Counted from the first letter of the stretch, positions 47,069 through 57,230 are shown. The stretch is DNA of 64,000 bases from Nostoc sp. NIES-3756 (GCF_001548375.1 NZ_AP017295.1:2762501-2826500), one strand, 5' to 3'. A program made the numbers and translations. The notes: generated by a model from the letters alone, not told the origin.

Positions 47069-48249
47069 CAGAAATGTTGAATGCTGATACAAAACTTTAC
47101 ATAAATAGTTACACTAACTCTAAAAAGCCTAAATTAGTCAAAATAACATCATCTCCTCAAATCAATGAACATAACTGATTTTCTGACACATACAAGATTG
47201 AAGATAGCGGAATTTATCTAATAGTGTATTTCCCCATTGTGCCGGAATAGATAAAATCTGTAAAATCAGATAAGCTATCAGACTAACGTAAATTTGTATG
47301 GTGATACCATTGAAGTTTTTGGTAATTAATTTGTCAAGTTTTAAGTGCATCTTTAAAAACTTCCACAACAATTCAACTCCCCAACGTAATCGATAAATAT
47401 CCCTAATTTCATCATCACTAACATCAGCCTCTCCTGAGGCTGGTAAATTAGTTACTAATCGAAATTCAGTTTTCGTTTCTAAATCACAAAAATTAATCAC
47501 CCTATAGGTTTGAGCATCATCAGATGCACCAACTTTAATTAATCCAGTTTGCTCCTCAAATTCTAACTTCCAATTATTTTTTATACGCAAAACAAAGTAT
47601 TTGTTTTCTTGTACCAATTCTTGGATAAACTTTAATCCCGCGAAGCCTCTATCCATTACATCTACAGCATTAGTTGGTAAACTAGACATCATCTTTGAAC
47701 CAAATTTATAATCATGCTCATGCCCAAAGTTGATAAAGTTATCTTCTGGGCTGCCGGTAGCTAAATTCAAAGAACTAAAAAGTTTTACTTGATGATGACC
47801 CAAAACCCATAACAATTTACTTGTCAGGGTAATAATTGTTGAATCAATAGGACAAATAGCATATTTATTATGTAATTTTTTGTGAGTTTTCTTCTGTACC
47901 AACTCATTCAATTTCTGATAAATTTTTTGAAAGGGTTTTTGTGCGCGGTGAGAACTGGCTTTAGAAAAGGTCAAAATATCTACTTGAAATCCGGTGTTAT
48001 TTAATCTTTGGAATAAATCTCGCATACTTGTTAAACTGTTATCCAGAGCATAGGATAGCCAGCACTCAAAGAATAGACGACTATTTAATACTGGATAATC
48101 GTTTTTTGGCAAGCTTTTCAGGATATCTTTGACAATTTTGGGAAATGAATTTATAATCATAATCAAACTAATATATTTTAAGTCTTCGCCCAAAATTACC
48201 ATATTTTGGGTTCTTTTTATCGGATTTTTCTTAACATTCAACACTTCTG
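47069..48249 (-). mobile_element. IS4-family insertion sequence, apparently complete
   Basis: 1181 bp bounded by imperfect inverted repeats: CAGAAATGTTGAATGCTGAT at 47069 and, reading inward from 48249, CAGAAGTGTTGAATGTTAAG (16 of 20 match). It contains one transposase gene. The two flanks are not duplicated: one side is another IS remnant, the other the P-loop part of the STAND gene. This suggests an adjacent deletion after insertion. Confidence 0.75.
47162..48202 (-). CDS. IS4-family DDE transposase
   Basis: 346 residues from the ATG at 48202 (MVILGEDLKYISLI). DDE signatures: CPIDSTIITL (first Asp), VMDRGFAGLKF (second Asp) and the Y-(2)-R-(3)-W-(2)-E-x-x-(W)-K signature DIYRLRWGVELLWKFLK (Glu). 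The hydrophobic C-terminal helix and CxCQK end are usual. It appears intact. The frame is also open upstream through the inverted repeat into the STAND P-loop segment, which gives an in-frame chimera of 489 codons from 48631. Confidence 0.88.
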   Translation of the reverse strand: MVILGEDLKYISLIMIINSFPKIVKDILKSLPKNDYPVLNSRLFFECWLSYALDNSLTSMRDLFQRLNNTGFQVDILTFSKASSHRAQKPFQKIYQKLNELVQKKTHKKLHNKYAICPIDSTIITLTSKLLWVLGHHQVKLFSSLNLATGSPEDNFINFGHEHDYKFGSKMMSSLPTNAVDVMDRGFAGLKFIQELVQENKYFVLRIKNNWKLEFEEQTGLIKVGASDDAQTYRVINFCDLETKTEFRLVTNLPASGEADVSDDEIRDIYRLRWGVELLWKFLKMHLKLDKLITKNFNGITIQIYVSLIAYLILQILSIPAQWGNTLLDKFRYLQSCMCQKISYVH

Positions 48250-48668
48250 TCACAATAGGTAATGCTACTCGCTCACCGATGAGTTTATTTTTCACAGTCG
48301 GTAATAAGCCAGCTTTGAGTAGTGAACTTTTCCCAACGCCTGAATGCCCATGCACCACTGTTAGTTTATAGTCAGCACGGGTGAGCCTTTCAATTAAACG
48401 GTTAACATCTTGCTGTCTTCCTGATGCATCTATTTCATGAGCAACTTCCTCTGGTATGAAGGGGATATTTTGGGGTTCTAATACTGAGTTGATTTTGTAA
48501 CGTTGTGGTTGTAGTTGACTTGCGCCAATAAAAGCCCGCAAGCCATACTGATGTTCAATTTGAATTTTTTCTTGCTTGAGGTTAAAAGCTTCTAAATACT
48601 CTTGTTTCTCAATGAAATAGAGCGATCGCAATTCTTCTAAAATTTCTAAATATAGGAAAGGATCATAC
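48250..48668 (-). pseudogene. P-loop N-terminal part of the broken STAND/WD40 protein
   Basis: The frame encodes YDPFLYLEILEELRSLYF, an effector-like or linker segment (about 70 residues), then GRQQDVNRLIERLTRAD and Walker A VVHGHSGVGKSSLLKAG, ending at ERVALPIV where the IS begins. This is the usual start of a STAND NTPase module. Both sides are cut: an IS5-like fragment replaces its 5' end at about 48669, and the IS4 element replaces the rest of the NTPase domain. Together with 44244-46140 it formed one gene. Confidence 0.82.
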
Positions 48669-48669
48669 T

Positions 48670-49080
48670 AGACTTGTCCGAAATATTAACTTAGGAAAGG
48701 AAAAATGGTAAAACGTTGAATTGAGTGTCTACCATTTTTCAAACTTAGTTATGGTTTTTGATTATATCCAAAAGTATCCGCTAAGAACAAAACAAATTTT
48801 AGGGATTAGTTACGAACAATTACAATCACTACTAAATTGTGCGAGCAAACGTCACCAGGAAATTAAAATTCGGCAAGAAAGCCGAAAAATAAGAATTAAT
48901 GCGGCTGGTGGAGGTCGCAAAGAAGTGTTATCAATCCAAGAACAAGTTTGTTTATGCTTATTTTATTTAAGACAGATGCCGACATTTCAAGTATTAGGAA
49001 TGTTGTTTGGGGTTTCCAAAACGGAAGCCAACGATACTTTTCATTATTGGATACCTCATTTCTTGCACCTGGAAATTTGA
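48670..49080 (+). pseudogene. IS5-type transposase N-terminal fragment
   Basis: From ATG 48751, 109 residues: YIQKYPLRTKQILGISYEQL, then RINAAGGGRKEVLSIQEQV and VLGMLFGVSKTEANDTFHYW. This is the helix-turn-helix N-terminal half typical of IS5-family DDE transposases with a DDE_Tnp_4 domain. The catalytic half is missing; it is replaced after FHYW near 49050 by the other transposase fragment. The sequence at 48670-48690 (GACTTGTCCGAAATATTAAC) may be its IS end. Confidence 0.75.
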
Positions 49081-49460
49081 ATGTCAAAACCACAACCAAG
49101 TGTAAGATAAGCAAGGCGTTCAATATCAAGTAAAAGAAGATACACAACTATATGTGGGAAAATAGATTCAAGAGCAGTTTGTGCAGCCTGACCCCAATCT
49201 GGTGGTGATGTTGGCTGAATATGCAGATGAGTCCAATGAGCGATGAGGTAAGCAGTCAGCGAAAGGATAAGCCAGCGATACATACCCAGCATAGTTCCTT
49301 GCCCAAAGCGATGCAAACCAAAACGATGCTTTGCGGTTTTAAACCAACCTTCTATCTGCCAACGACGTTTACCCCACCACTTGAGAGTAGAAGCCTTGAT
49401 AGGTCGAGTAGACAAGACAAAACGCTTTTCTAACTTGCCGTTATCGCGCTTTATTCTAAA
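49056..49460 (-). pseudogene. IS4/IS701-like transposase C-terminal fragment
   Basis: The frame encodes GKLEKRFVLSTRPIKAS, then KRRWQIEGWFKTAKHRFGL with the catalytic Glu of the Y/R-W-x-x-E signature, a hydrophobic stretch (WLILSLTAYLIAHW) and the end GFDIQISRCKK. The 5' two-thirds, including both catalytic Asp blocks, are absent; an in-frame stop lies just upstream near 49466. Confidence 0.75.
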
Positions 49461-50027
49461 TTATCTTTTTGATACTGCGTCGGCATCAGTTCTTTCAAGG
49501 TGTAAACTAGGTTTTGGGCGTGGGCAAGCATTGAACAGTGCTTTGTTAATTCGTTATTTCACGCCTTTTCTCTCATATTTTGAGTATTAAAGGCAAACCT
49601 AACCATTTCATGTTGATTCTTACCCTTGCTAGTAACCTGTAATCGTATATGTAGTAGTGCTTGGTTGTTTAGTCTATTTTACTACATCTTATACTTAACC
49701 ATGCTTCTTTAGCTACTGTAATATTTTGCGCTTTTTATATACTTTTTACGTGTTTACCCAGCTAGGTGCAAGAAGTGAGTTAAACCTTTTTTCTCTTCTG
49801 GCTAATTTCAGTTATTTACTATTTGCTCATTTCGGAAAATGACAGAAGAGGGGTAAGTATCCAAGTCACATTTAGCGGTTGATGGTTTTGTAATCGCTCT
49901 AATCGTCCGAACCCTAAACACAGTCAAGTAAATTATCTGTTTTTCACGCCTCTAGTAACCAGCGATCGCTGGTTTTTTTCTGCATTCTCTTTACACACTT
50001 TTTGTCTTGCTTGTCAATGCGTAAGTT
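49461..50027. other. Degenerate IS-derived region
   Basis: No gene. The right boundary TGTCAATGCGTAAGTTCT (about 50011-50028) looks like an IS end that interrupts the ATPase gene at 50028. A strong terminator-like hairpin is at 49957. Confidence 0.5.
49957..49979 (+). terminator. HIP1-containing stem-loop with T-tract
   Basis: AACCAGCGATCGCTGGTT is an 18-bp perfect palindrome containing the HIP1 octamer GCGATCGC, followed by a run of T. It looks like a rho-independent terminator for plus-strand transcription, but no plus-strand gene lies directly before it. Confidence 0.6.
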
Positions 50028-50552
50028 CTATTCAAATAAGTACATACTTCTAAGTAAACTTTGATAATCAGATTCCCCTTTAACAGTTTGTTGCTGTACT
50101 ACTTCAAAGAGTAATTCCCATTGGCATTCATCAATGGCTAAAAGTAAATCGTCGCGGTAGTCTTTGATGACAGCTTCCAAACAATCACGAGAAAAGGGTG
50201 GATCTTGGCGCTGGAGGCAGCTGTAGAGTAAGCCTAGTAAGTTACGAATGTGTCCACCGCTAACACGGCATAAACGTTCTAGGGTTTCTGTTTGCTCAAA
50301 TAATTCTGTAACGAGTTGTTGTCTTTGCTGACTAGTGACTTCTGGGAAAGCCCTCGCTAGTACCAACTGACGCAGCAGTGACATTCCTGGTTCATTGTCA
50401 CTATTATCTCTTTGCCGCACTAGCAGCAAAATTATAAAGATGAGATTATTTTTTGAGAATAGATTGTGCTTTTTTGAGGAAAGTTTTGCTGGCAGAATAC
50501 ACGGAAGTTGTGCCATTATTCTCATGTGGTTGCTATAAAGTTTTACTAGCAA
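50028..50552 (-). pseudogene. Truncated ATPase-associated protein, companion of the STAND gene
   Basis: The C-terminal half reads VRQRDNSDNEPGMSLLRQLVLARAF, SGGHIRNLLGLLYSCLQRQ, CLEAVIKDYRDDLLLAIDE and LLRSMYLFE, then stops at an IS end. This resembles the C-terminal helical region of a cyanobacterial AAA-type ATPase that often precedes WD40/STAND genes (from memory). No Walker A or B remains. The first 50 residues are Asn/Lys/Leu-rich and do not look coding. I regard it as a remnant truncated at both ends. Confidence 0.65.
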
Positions 50553-50636
50553 GTCAATTTCAGCTACTTAGCTAGAGTGAACAAATTACACAAAACTAGT
50601 TAAAAAATTGGTAATAAAAGCAATAAAGAGGTGTTG

Positions 50637-51479
50637 ATGCCAGATATAGTGTCAGTTAGCCAAACAGAATTAGCCCAAAGACGGAAAAAGTTACGCAGAC
50701 AGCGCCAGATGAAAATTGTTCAGGCTATTTGGCGGACTTTGGCCGTTACTGGTTTGGCAGGTGGTTTATTGTGGGTGGCACTCCAACCAATATGGGTGTT
50801 GAAAACTCCTGAGCAAGTGCTAATGAAAGCTGGCAACCAACCACTGTCAAAAGAAGCCATGAAATCTCTGCTTGATTTATCTTATCCTCAATCTTTATGG
50901 CGGATTCAACCTGCTGCGATCGCTGATGCTTTAAAGAAACAGCCAACTATTGCTCAAGCAACCGTCAACCGTCGTCTTTTCCCACCAGGACTAATTATTG
51001 AAATCGAAGAAAGAATACCTGTAGCGGTGGCTCAAAAGACTCAAGCACAATCTAATAATACAGGTAACAAAACTACTACAGGTCTAATTGATGCCAATGG
51101 AATCTGGATACCATTAGAAAAATATAAATTGGTGAATCCACAAATCAAATTGCCTAGTCTCAAAGTAACAGGCTCACCAGAACAATACGCTCCCTACTGG
51201 CGAAAACTTTACCCCTATCTCAGCCAAAGTTCGGTAAAAATTACGGAAGTTGATTATCAAGATCCTAATAACTTGATTCTCAAAACTGAATTAGGCAAAG
51301 TTTATCTTGGGGCAATTACTAGTCAGTTACCTGACCAGATCAATTTGTTAGCCCAATTACGTCACATCAATACAAAATTAAATCCGGCGGAGATAGACTA
51401 CATCGATCTCAAAAACCCTGACTCTCCTTTAGTACATATGATCCAAAAACCAGAGCCAGTGAAGACTGAAACTCCTTAA
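50637..51479 (+). CDS. ftsQ: Cell-division protein FtsQ (POTRA domain)
   Basis: 280 residues from ATG 50637, preceded by GAGG at five bases. A basic cytoplasmic N-terminus (QRRKKLRRQRQMK), one transmembrane helix (about 29-50) and a periplasmic POTRA domain (VLKTPEQVLMKAGNQPLSK... IAQATVNRRLFPPGLIIEIEERIPVAVA) are followed by the FtsQ beta domain (GLIDANGIWIPLEKY). It links early and late divisome proteins at the septum. ftsZ lies about 1.07 kb downstream in the same direction, as usual in Nostoc-type cyanobacteria. Confidence 0.92.
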   Translation: MPDIVSVSQTELAQRRKKLRRQRQMKIVQAIWRTLAVTGLAGGLLWVALQPIWVLKTPEQVLMKAGNQPLSKEAMKSLLDLSYPQSLWRIQPAAIADALKKQPTIAQATVNRRLFPPGLIIEIEERIPVAVAQKTQAQSNNTGNKTTTGLIDANGIWIPLEKYKLVNPQIKLPSLKVTGSPEQYAPYWRKLYPYLSQSSVKITEVDYQDPNNLILKTELGKVYLGAITSQLPDQINLLAQLRHINTKLNPAEIDYIDLKNPDSPLVHMIQKPEPVKTETP

Positions 51480-52551
51480 CATTGTGTCAAAAATTCCTCA
51501 TATATTAATAAATTTTATTTTTGTAAATCAATATAGTTGTTTACTTTATGTTTTTGCAGAGTTGCAAAACTAATTGCGATCGCAACTTACGTAAACTAAG
51601 AATCATTTAGCACTTGTTATCCCCGTAAGGCTATTGTTAAGTGGCAAGTTTTCAGTCTTTGGTAGAGGTTGAAATCTCTTATGTTAATGACTGAAAAGCT
51701 TGATAGGCTTAAATAGTGTTGTCATTAAAATTATATTTAGTCACAAAAAGTAACAAACTGACTGATAAGTCGGGATTTTCTTCATTACTTATGAAGTTTG
51801 AGGATAAATAACACACAAAAGCCTACTTTTTTGGTTAGTGTTAAAATTATCCCCAATTTGGAAACCTATCAACTATATTATTAAGGCAGTGAACACTTCC
51901 TGTAGCTTACCTATACAGATGAAGCGATCTGCTGAGAACCTTAAGTTATGTTATTACTTGTATTTTTATTGAGTGTATGTTTAATTGCCTAGAGTTAGCC
52001 ATTAATACTAATTATGCCAGAGTCAAGACATCATATACTCAGTATCTTTTTACATATAAAAATAGCAAACTATACAAAATGTTGTCAGTACTTAATGCCA
52101 TTGCTCAAAGAAAGAACACTTTTAAAGGTCAAATTAACTACCAAATAAAATCTTTAACAGAAGTGTTAGCTGGGCATTCCATATACCAAAGGTATACTAG
52201 GCAAAAACTACAAAGAGGAGAAAATATTAATAACTTGTGGAAGTTATACAGATCAATTTTCAGTAAATGTATGTATACTTCTCTAGAATTAGCTGTGCGT
52301 TCACCTGTGGTGAGCGAAACGTCATCTCTACGTTCCCTTCTCTTGGAGGATCTGCGTCAACTGGCTACTGTACCATCACTCATAATTGATGGTTTGGCTC
52401 ATGGCAGACCTTCACACTTACAATCTTGTTAAGGTTGGGAGGAGTGAACACAATAGAGAACAGTGCGAAAATTTTCAGCACCGTCAAACTTATAGTTGAC
52501 TCCTAGATGCGCAACACCTAAAAAAGTCGTTTATCTACCTTTCTGAATCCA
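51480..52551. other. ftsQ-ftsZ intergenic region
   Basis: 1.07 kb, AT-rich, probably with the ftsZ promoters and a long 5' leader. An open frame at 51977-52432 (151 codons) is present but its product is not protein-like to my eye. Several short inverted repeats (e.g. ACTCAGTATC/GATACTGAGT-like stretches) were not convincing. Confidence 0.5.
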
Positions 52552-53835
52552 ATGACACTTGATAATAACCAAGAGCTTACCTATAGAAACTCCCAATCAA
52601 TGGGACAGCCGAGTTTGTCGCTGGCAGTGAACTCGAGCAATCCCTTCAATCACTCAGGGTTAAACTTTGGACAAAATAACGATAGTAAAAAGATTTCTGT
52701 GGAAAGTAGCCGCATTGGTGAGATTGTTCCAGGACGAGTGGCCAACATCAAAGTAATTGGTGTTGGTGGCGGCGGCGGCAATGCCGTGAACCGCATGATT
52801 GAGTCAGATGTCTCTGGTGTAGAGTTTTGGTCAATTAATACTGATGCTCAAGCTTTAACTCTGGCAGGCGCTCCCAGTCGTTTACAAATTGGACAGAAAC
52901 TTACACGCGGTTTAGGTGCAGGTGGTAATCCGGCAATTGGTCAAAAAGCTGCTGAGGAATCACGCGATGAAATCGCTACGGCGTTGGAAGGTGCTGATTT
53001 AGTATTTATCACAGCTGGTATGGGAGGTGGTACGGGTACAGGTGCAGCCCCCATTGTCGCAGAAGTGGCTAAAGAAATGGGCGCTTTGACGGTTGGTGTA
53101 GTGACACGTCCGTTTGTTTTTGAAGGTCGTCGCCGTACCAGTCAGGCAGAACAAGGTATTGAAGGTCTCAAAAGTAGAGTTGATACCTTAATTATTATTC
53201 CTAACAATAAATTATTGGAAGTGATCCCAGAACAAACGCCAGTTCAAGAGGCTTTCCGCTACGCCGATGATGTACTACGTCAAGGGGTGCAAGGGATTTC
53301 AGATATTATTACTATCCCTGGGTTGGTAAACGTAGACTTTGCTGATGTGCGGGCTGTAATGGCAGATGCGGGATCAGCGTTGATGGGTATTGGTGTAAGT
53401 TCTGGTAAATCAAGAGCTAGAGAAGCAGCGATCGCAGCTATTTCTTCACCACTGCTAGAATGTTCTATTGAAGGTGCTAGAGGTGTTGTTTTCAATATTA
53501 CTGGTGGTAGTGATCTCACCCTACACGAAGTAAACGCCGCCGCAGAAACGATATATGAAGTAGTTGATCCCAACGCCAACATTATTTTTGGTGCGGTGAT
53601 TGATGACAGATTACAAGGAGAGGTGAGAATCACTGTCATTGCTACTGGCTTTACCGGAGAAATACAAGCAGCACCTCAACAAAATGCCTCAAATCCACGG
53701 GTAGTATCAGTTCCCCCAAAACGAACCTCACCACAAACACCATCTGTCAATCTCCCAACAGCTACTCCTGAACCGAAAGAAAAATCTGGATTAGACATTC
53801 CTGATTTTCTCCAAAGACGGCGACCAAAAAATTAA
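52552..53835 (+). CDS. ftsZ: Cell-division GTPase FtsZ
   Basis: 427 residues. A cyanobacterial N-terminal extension (about 1-60) precedes the GTPase core: [23 protein letters not shown], the tubulin signature [10 protein letters not shown], and [15 protein letters not shown]7-loop residues are near [15 protein letters not shown] Pro/Thr-rich linker ends with the conserved tail [10 protein letters not shown], which binds membrane tethers such as ZipN/SepF. It polymerises into the Z ring at mid-cell. The ATG context is weak, but the extension is usual for heterocystous species. Confidence 0.97.
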   Translation: MTLDNNQELTYRNSQSMGQPSLSLAVNSSNPFNHSGLNFGQNNDSKKISVESSRIGEIVPGRVANIKVIGVGGGGGNAVNRMIESDVSGVEFWSINTDAQALTLAGAPSRLQIGQKLTRGLGAGGNPAIGQKAAEESRDEIATALEGADLVFITAGMGGGTGTGAAPIVAEVAKEMGALTVGVVTRPFVFEGRRRTSQAEQGIEGLKSRVDTLIIIPNNKLLEVIPEQTPVQEAFRYADDVLRQGVQGISDIITIPGLVNVDFADVRAVMADAGSALMGIGVSSGKSRAREAAIAAISSPLLECSIEGARGVVFNITGGSDLTLHEVNAAAETIYEVVDPNANIIFGAVIDDRLQGEVRITVIATGFTGEIQAAPQQNASNPRVVSVPPKRTSPQTPSVNLPTATPEPKEKSGLDIPDFLQRRRPKN

Positions 53836-53992
53836 GCGGTTTAAGATTTGGGATTATTGAAAATTTGTAGTCTCCAGTCAAGCTAAATGCTGTATAAAAA
53901 CTGCTAATTGTCAAGTTAAGCCAGAGATTAATTTGAGGTCTCCGGTAAATCTTGATGCTGTTAAAAATAAGTTGTTAGTATTCAAAAAATAA

Positions 53993-54038
53993 ATACACTT
54001 GGGCAAAATTCGGTTGGCTTTTTTGTCCAAATGTGTAT
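53993..54038. terminator. Long stem-loop downstream of ftsZ
   Basis: ATACACTTGGGCAAAA pairs with TTTTGTCCAAATGTGTAT with a two-base bulge, and the downstream arm is preceded by a T-tract. It could end transcription from ftsZ and from the opposite strand. Nothing else is seen in 53836-54156. Confidence 0.55.
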
Positions 54039-54156
54039 CAAAAAATCAAAAATAGAGATTGAAAAGAAACTAGGTTTATAGCGATCGCCAGATAGATGAG
54101 AATACAAACTAACTAGCAAAAAATACCAAGTGACTTCTCAACCCTTATGCTATTCC

Positions 54157-55122
54157 TTAATTTAGATTCTGTTCCACCCATTGAATAACTTGATGAGCCA
54201 GATGAGTTCCATCTAGTCTGTCAATTTCGCGTATCCCCGTGGGGCTAGTAACGTTAACTTCTGTCAAATAGCCACCAATCACATCAATACCTACAAAGAT
54301 TAGCCCATCTCGACGCAAATTAGTGGCGATTTGGCTACAAATTTCTTGCTCTCGGGGAGTTATTTCAGTTTTTGCGACTGTTCCACCAGTTGCCATATTG
54401 TTACGGAAATCACTGCTACTTGCCAAGCGATTGAGAGCGCCAATAGGTTCACCGTTAAGTAAAATAATCCGTTTGTCTCCGTCTTTCGCCTCTGGTAAAT
54501 AGGTTTGTACCATTACGGGTAATCGACCTTGCTGGGTGCTAAGTTCGACTATAGAGTTAAAATTGCGATCGCCTGCTTGTAAAAATAAAATCCCTTCCCC
54601 TGCTTTGTTACCCAAGGGTTTGAGAACAGTAGCACCTTTAGCTTCTACAAATTGGCGGATAAACTGTTTATCGGCACTGACAATAGTTTCGGGGATTGCC
54701 TTGGTAAACTGAAGGGCATACATTTTTTCATTTGCTTTACGGATACCATCAGGATTGTTAATCACCAAAGTCTTGTTTTGGTCGATGTAATCTAGGACGT
54801 AAGTAGCGTAAAGATAAGCATCATTCACAGGTGGATCTGTCCGCATAAATACGGCATCCATCGTTTCTAAGGAATTAAAAGTGCGATCGCTTAACTTATA
54901 CCAAGGATTTGCTGCTACCCAACGCCCTTCAACTAACTGTATCGGTACTAGTTCCACCCGTTGCAAGATAGCCCAAGCTTTGCTGTCTACCACACTCAAC
55001 CAATTCGCTTGAGTTACCCAAATTTCATGACCTAAAATTTGTGCCGCTTCCATCAGCGCCACACTAGTATCATGACATGGGTCTAACTGATGGATGGGAT
55101 CAATAATAAAAGCCAGTTTCAC
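54157..55122 (-). CDS. gshB: Glutathione synthetase
   Basis: 321 residues, usual length for bacterial GshB. N-terminal IDPIHQLDPCHDTSVALMEA, then MRTDPPVNDAYLYATYVLD, the ATP-grasp features TVLKPLGNKAGEGILFL, PVMVQTYLPEAKDGDKRIIL and the C-terminal GIDVIGGYLTEVNVTSPTG. It joins gamma-glutamylcysteine to glycine using ATP in the cytoplasm. The glutaredoxin gene grxC lies 103 bp upstream on the same strand, a functional pairing (glutathione supply and use). Confidence 0.96.
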   Translation of the reverse strand: MKLAFIIDPIHQLDPCHDTSVALMEAAQILGHEIWVTQANWLSVVDSKAWAILQRVELVPIQLVEGRWVAANPWYKLSDRTFNSLETMDAVFMRTDPPVNDAYLYATYVLDYIDQNKTLVINNPDGIRKANEKMYALQFTKAIPETIVSADKQFIRQFVEAKGATVLKPLGNKAGEGILFLQAGDRNFNSIVELSTQQGRLPVMVQTYLPEAKDGDKRIILLNGEPIGALNRLASSSDFRNNMATGGTVAKTEITPREQEICSQIATNLRRDGLIFVGIDVIGGYLTEVNVTSPTGIREIDRLDGTHLAHQVIQWVEQNLN

Positions 55123-55225
55123 GCCTTTTGCCTCAACGCCAGAAATTTCTCTGATAAATTATCCCCCGATATCCTGACAGATTCATAACTACTGTTGAGG
55201 GAAAAAGCGTAAATCTGTTGCATGA

Positions 55226-55489
55226 TTACCCAGAGGCTAATAACTCGTCTAGCTTACCTTGATTTTCCAGAGCATGGATATCATCACAACCACCTACATG
55301 GCGATCGTTGATAAAGATTTGTGGTAATGAGCGTCTACCATTAGCTCTCTGAGACATTTTTGCCCGTGCTTGCTCATCCCCATCAATACCATATTCAACA
55401 AATTCTACACCTTTCTTATTCAGCAGGTTTTTAGCCCGGATGCAGAATGGACAAGTTGCCCAAGTATAAATTTCTACTCTAGCTGCCAT
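55226..55489 (-). CDS. grxC: Glutaredoxin 3 (GrxC)
   Basis: 87 residues of thioredoxin fold. The dithiol active site CPFC lies at residues 13-16 (TWATCPFCIRAK), cis-Pro in RRSLPQIFIND, and the glutathione-binding GGCDDIHALE follows. It reduces protein and mixed disulfides with glutathione in the cytoplasm. It lies directly upstream of gshB on the same strand and is probably co-transcribed with it. Confidence 0.95.
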   Translation of the reverse strand: MAARVEIYTWATCPFCIRAKNLLNKKGVEFVEYGIDGDEQARAKMSQRANGRRSLPQIFINDRHVGGCDDIHALENQGKLDELLASG

Positions 55490-55673
55490 ACATTCCTCAG
55501 TTTGTTTTCATACTCCTTAATTCTCAATTTTAGAACTTTGCTCGGTCTTGTGGTGAGTTAAGGGCTATCTTCTCATGCTGGAGAAACAATTTTCTAAATA
55601 AGAAATTGGGTTGAGAAGTTTTAATCTACTCCTCAACCCAGAACTATTGATGTTGGTTACTCAATAGTGTTGT

Positions 55674-56510
55674 TCATTCCTGTGATTTATTCTTTTTGTT
55701 TTTCTTGATTAAAGCACCTGCTGCAAATAATCCTAAAGCTGCGATCGCACTAGGTTCTGGTACTTTTTTAGGTTGTGGCGTTGGAGTAGGAGGTTGATAG
55801 TAAGGTGCAGGTGTTGGGGTTGGTGTTGGGGTTGGGGTTGGTGTTGGGGTTGGGGTTGGTGTTGGGGTTGGTGTTGGAGTCGGGGTTGGGGTTGGTGAGC
55901 TTACTCCAGCAAGTTTACTACTGCCGTTACGGCTAGAATCGGGAAGCCCCACACTCATTACACGCAAGCCGAAGTCTTGACCGTAAAACTGCTCTAGAGT
56001 TAAAGGTAATGAACTGTGAGATAGAACAAAGGTAGCTACTTGAAAGTCATCTGCTTTCCCCTTGTCCGATAAACCTTGCTTACCAATTTCTATACCAAAT
56101 TCAAATTTATTGGTATTGCCATCACCGTTTAGATTAGCTTGACCAACACTTTCAAGCAGTCCGTTAGTGTTATATGCAGTAGTTGTTATGGGCGTACCGC
56201 CCAAACCAGTGACATTTAAACCAGATAAAAGCGAGTTGTCTTTAATATCGAAGAATATTCCGCGTATATCACCGATATTCTTATAGGTTGAGTTAGGCGT
56301 AATTGCTACTGTAAACTGAACTTTTCCCGCACCAGCTATTGTGTCATCCAGCGTGAATTTAGCTTGTAATGGATCGCCTGTAAAATTAGTAATGTTGAAG
56401 CTCATTGAAGCTGCATTGGCTTGAGAAATTTGCCCAGCCATGACTACAGCTAATGACGACAAACTACAGGTTAAATAACCTATTATTTTCTGTTTATTCA
56501 CTTGAGCCAC
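55674..56510 (-). CDS. PEP-CTERM-anchored exported protein with Pro-Thr repeat
   Basis: 278 residues. An N-terminal signal peptide (about 10-33, ending QANA) and a beta-rich domain (about 34-205) are followed by a (PT)n linker of about 30 residues. The C-terminal PEP-CTERM sorting signal is VPEPSAIAALGLFAAGALIKK, with a basic tail. It is expected to be exported and processed at the cell surface. The beta domain (e.g. NLNGDGNTNKFEFGIEIGKQG) is not assigned to a family. The Pro-Thr segment is encoded by a minisatellite, so length variation between strains is likely. Confidence 0.85.
   Translation of the reverse strand: MAQVNKQKIIGYLTCSLSSLAVVMAGQISQANAASMSFNITNFTGDPLQAKFTLDDTIAGAGKVQFTVAITPNSTYKNIGDIRGIFFDIKDNSLLSGLNVTGLGGTPITTTAYNTNGLLESVGQANLNGDGNTNKFEFGIEIGKQGLSDKGKADDFQVATFVLSHSSLPLTLEQFYGQDFGLRVMSVGLPDSSRNGSSKLAGVSSPTPTPTPTPTPTPTPTPTPTPTPTPTPTPAPYYQPPTPTPQPKKVPEPSAIAALGLFAAGALIKKNKKNKSQE
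55809..55895. repeat. Minisatellite coding for the Pro-Thr linker
   Basis: GGTGTTGGGGTT-type units repeat for about 87 bp (minus-strand codons ACC/CCA alternate). It keeps the reading frame in multiples of 6, so unit gain or loss is tolerated. Confidence 0.85.
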
Positions 56511-57230
56511 TTACTTATTACACTCCTTTTGATTATCAAAAGCCTCAGTTAGACTACGTTTAAGCAGGAAAAATACCTTCAAAATCTAATTTTGAAGCAG
56601 TCACAAAATGTATAATTCTCTTTTAAAATTCAACTTTTTTGCGTGAATTATTGATTTAGCACTCTACTAACTCACTAAGCTTGTAACTGCGATTTGTATT
56701 TACCAAGGGCTTAAAGGTAGGATGAACTTAATAGCAATTTCTGAGGCTGTTATTTTTTCAGGTATTAGTAAATACAATGTGCCACAATACCTTGTAAAGA
56801 GTCTATAGTTTATTTCTATTTTTATCGTAACTTTAATTTTAAGAATAAAAGAACTAAATCTTATGTGTTTATATAAGGTTAAATGTTTCAATGTAATGGC
56901 TAGGTTTAAGTATTTTTATGCAAAAATACATTTTTTTTTGAAACTTACTTAAATATTTTTATATGTATTTCCGTAAAACAGAATAAAATACTTATATAGC
57001 AATCTTTTATAAAGATTACAGTAAGTTTTATTCAAAAAATAAATATACAACTAATACTATTTCATAGAATAACTGATACAGATACATGCTTAAGGGCGCA
57101 TAGATGTGCGTCTTTACTACAGATAATTAATGTGTTTCAATATTTTTTGAAATGACGTAAGATACTGATCAGTTATTTCTTTATATTAAAAATATATTAA
57201 AAAGATTCTTTGATAGTATTGTAATTAAGC
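56511..57230. other. AT-rich intergenic region, 720 bp
   Basis: No gene seen; an open frame at 56700-56891 is shadow-like. A small hairpin (GCGCATAGATGTGCG, near 57096-57110) occurs. The upstream regulatory region of the PEP-CTERM gene should be at 56511-56700. Confidence 0.5.

Noticed and set aside
51977..52432. 151-codon open frame between ftsQ and ftsZ
   Set aside because: Composition is not protein-like, there is no recognisable domain or good ribosome-binding site, and the region is expected to be the ftsZ leader.
56700..56891. Minus-strand frame upstream of the PEP-CTERM gene
   Set aside because: Lys/Ile/Tyr-rich translation of AT-rich DNA; no start signal.
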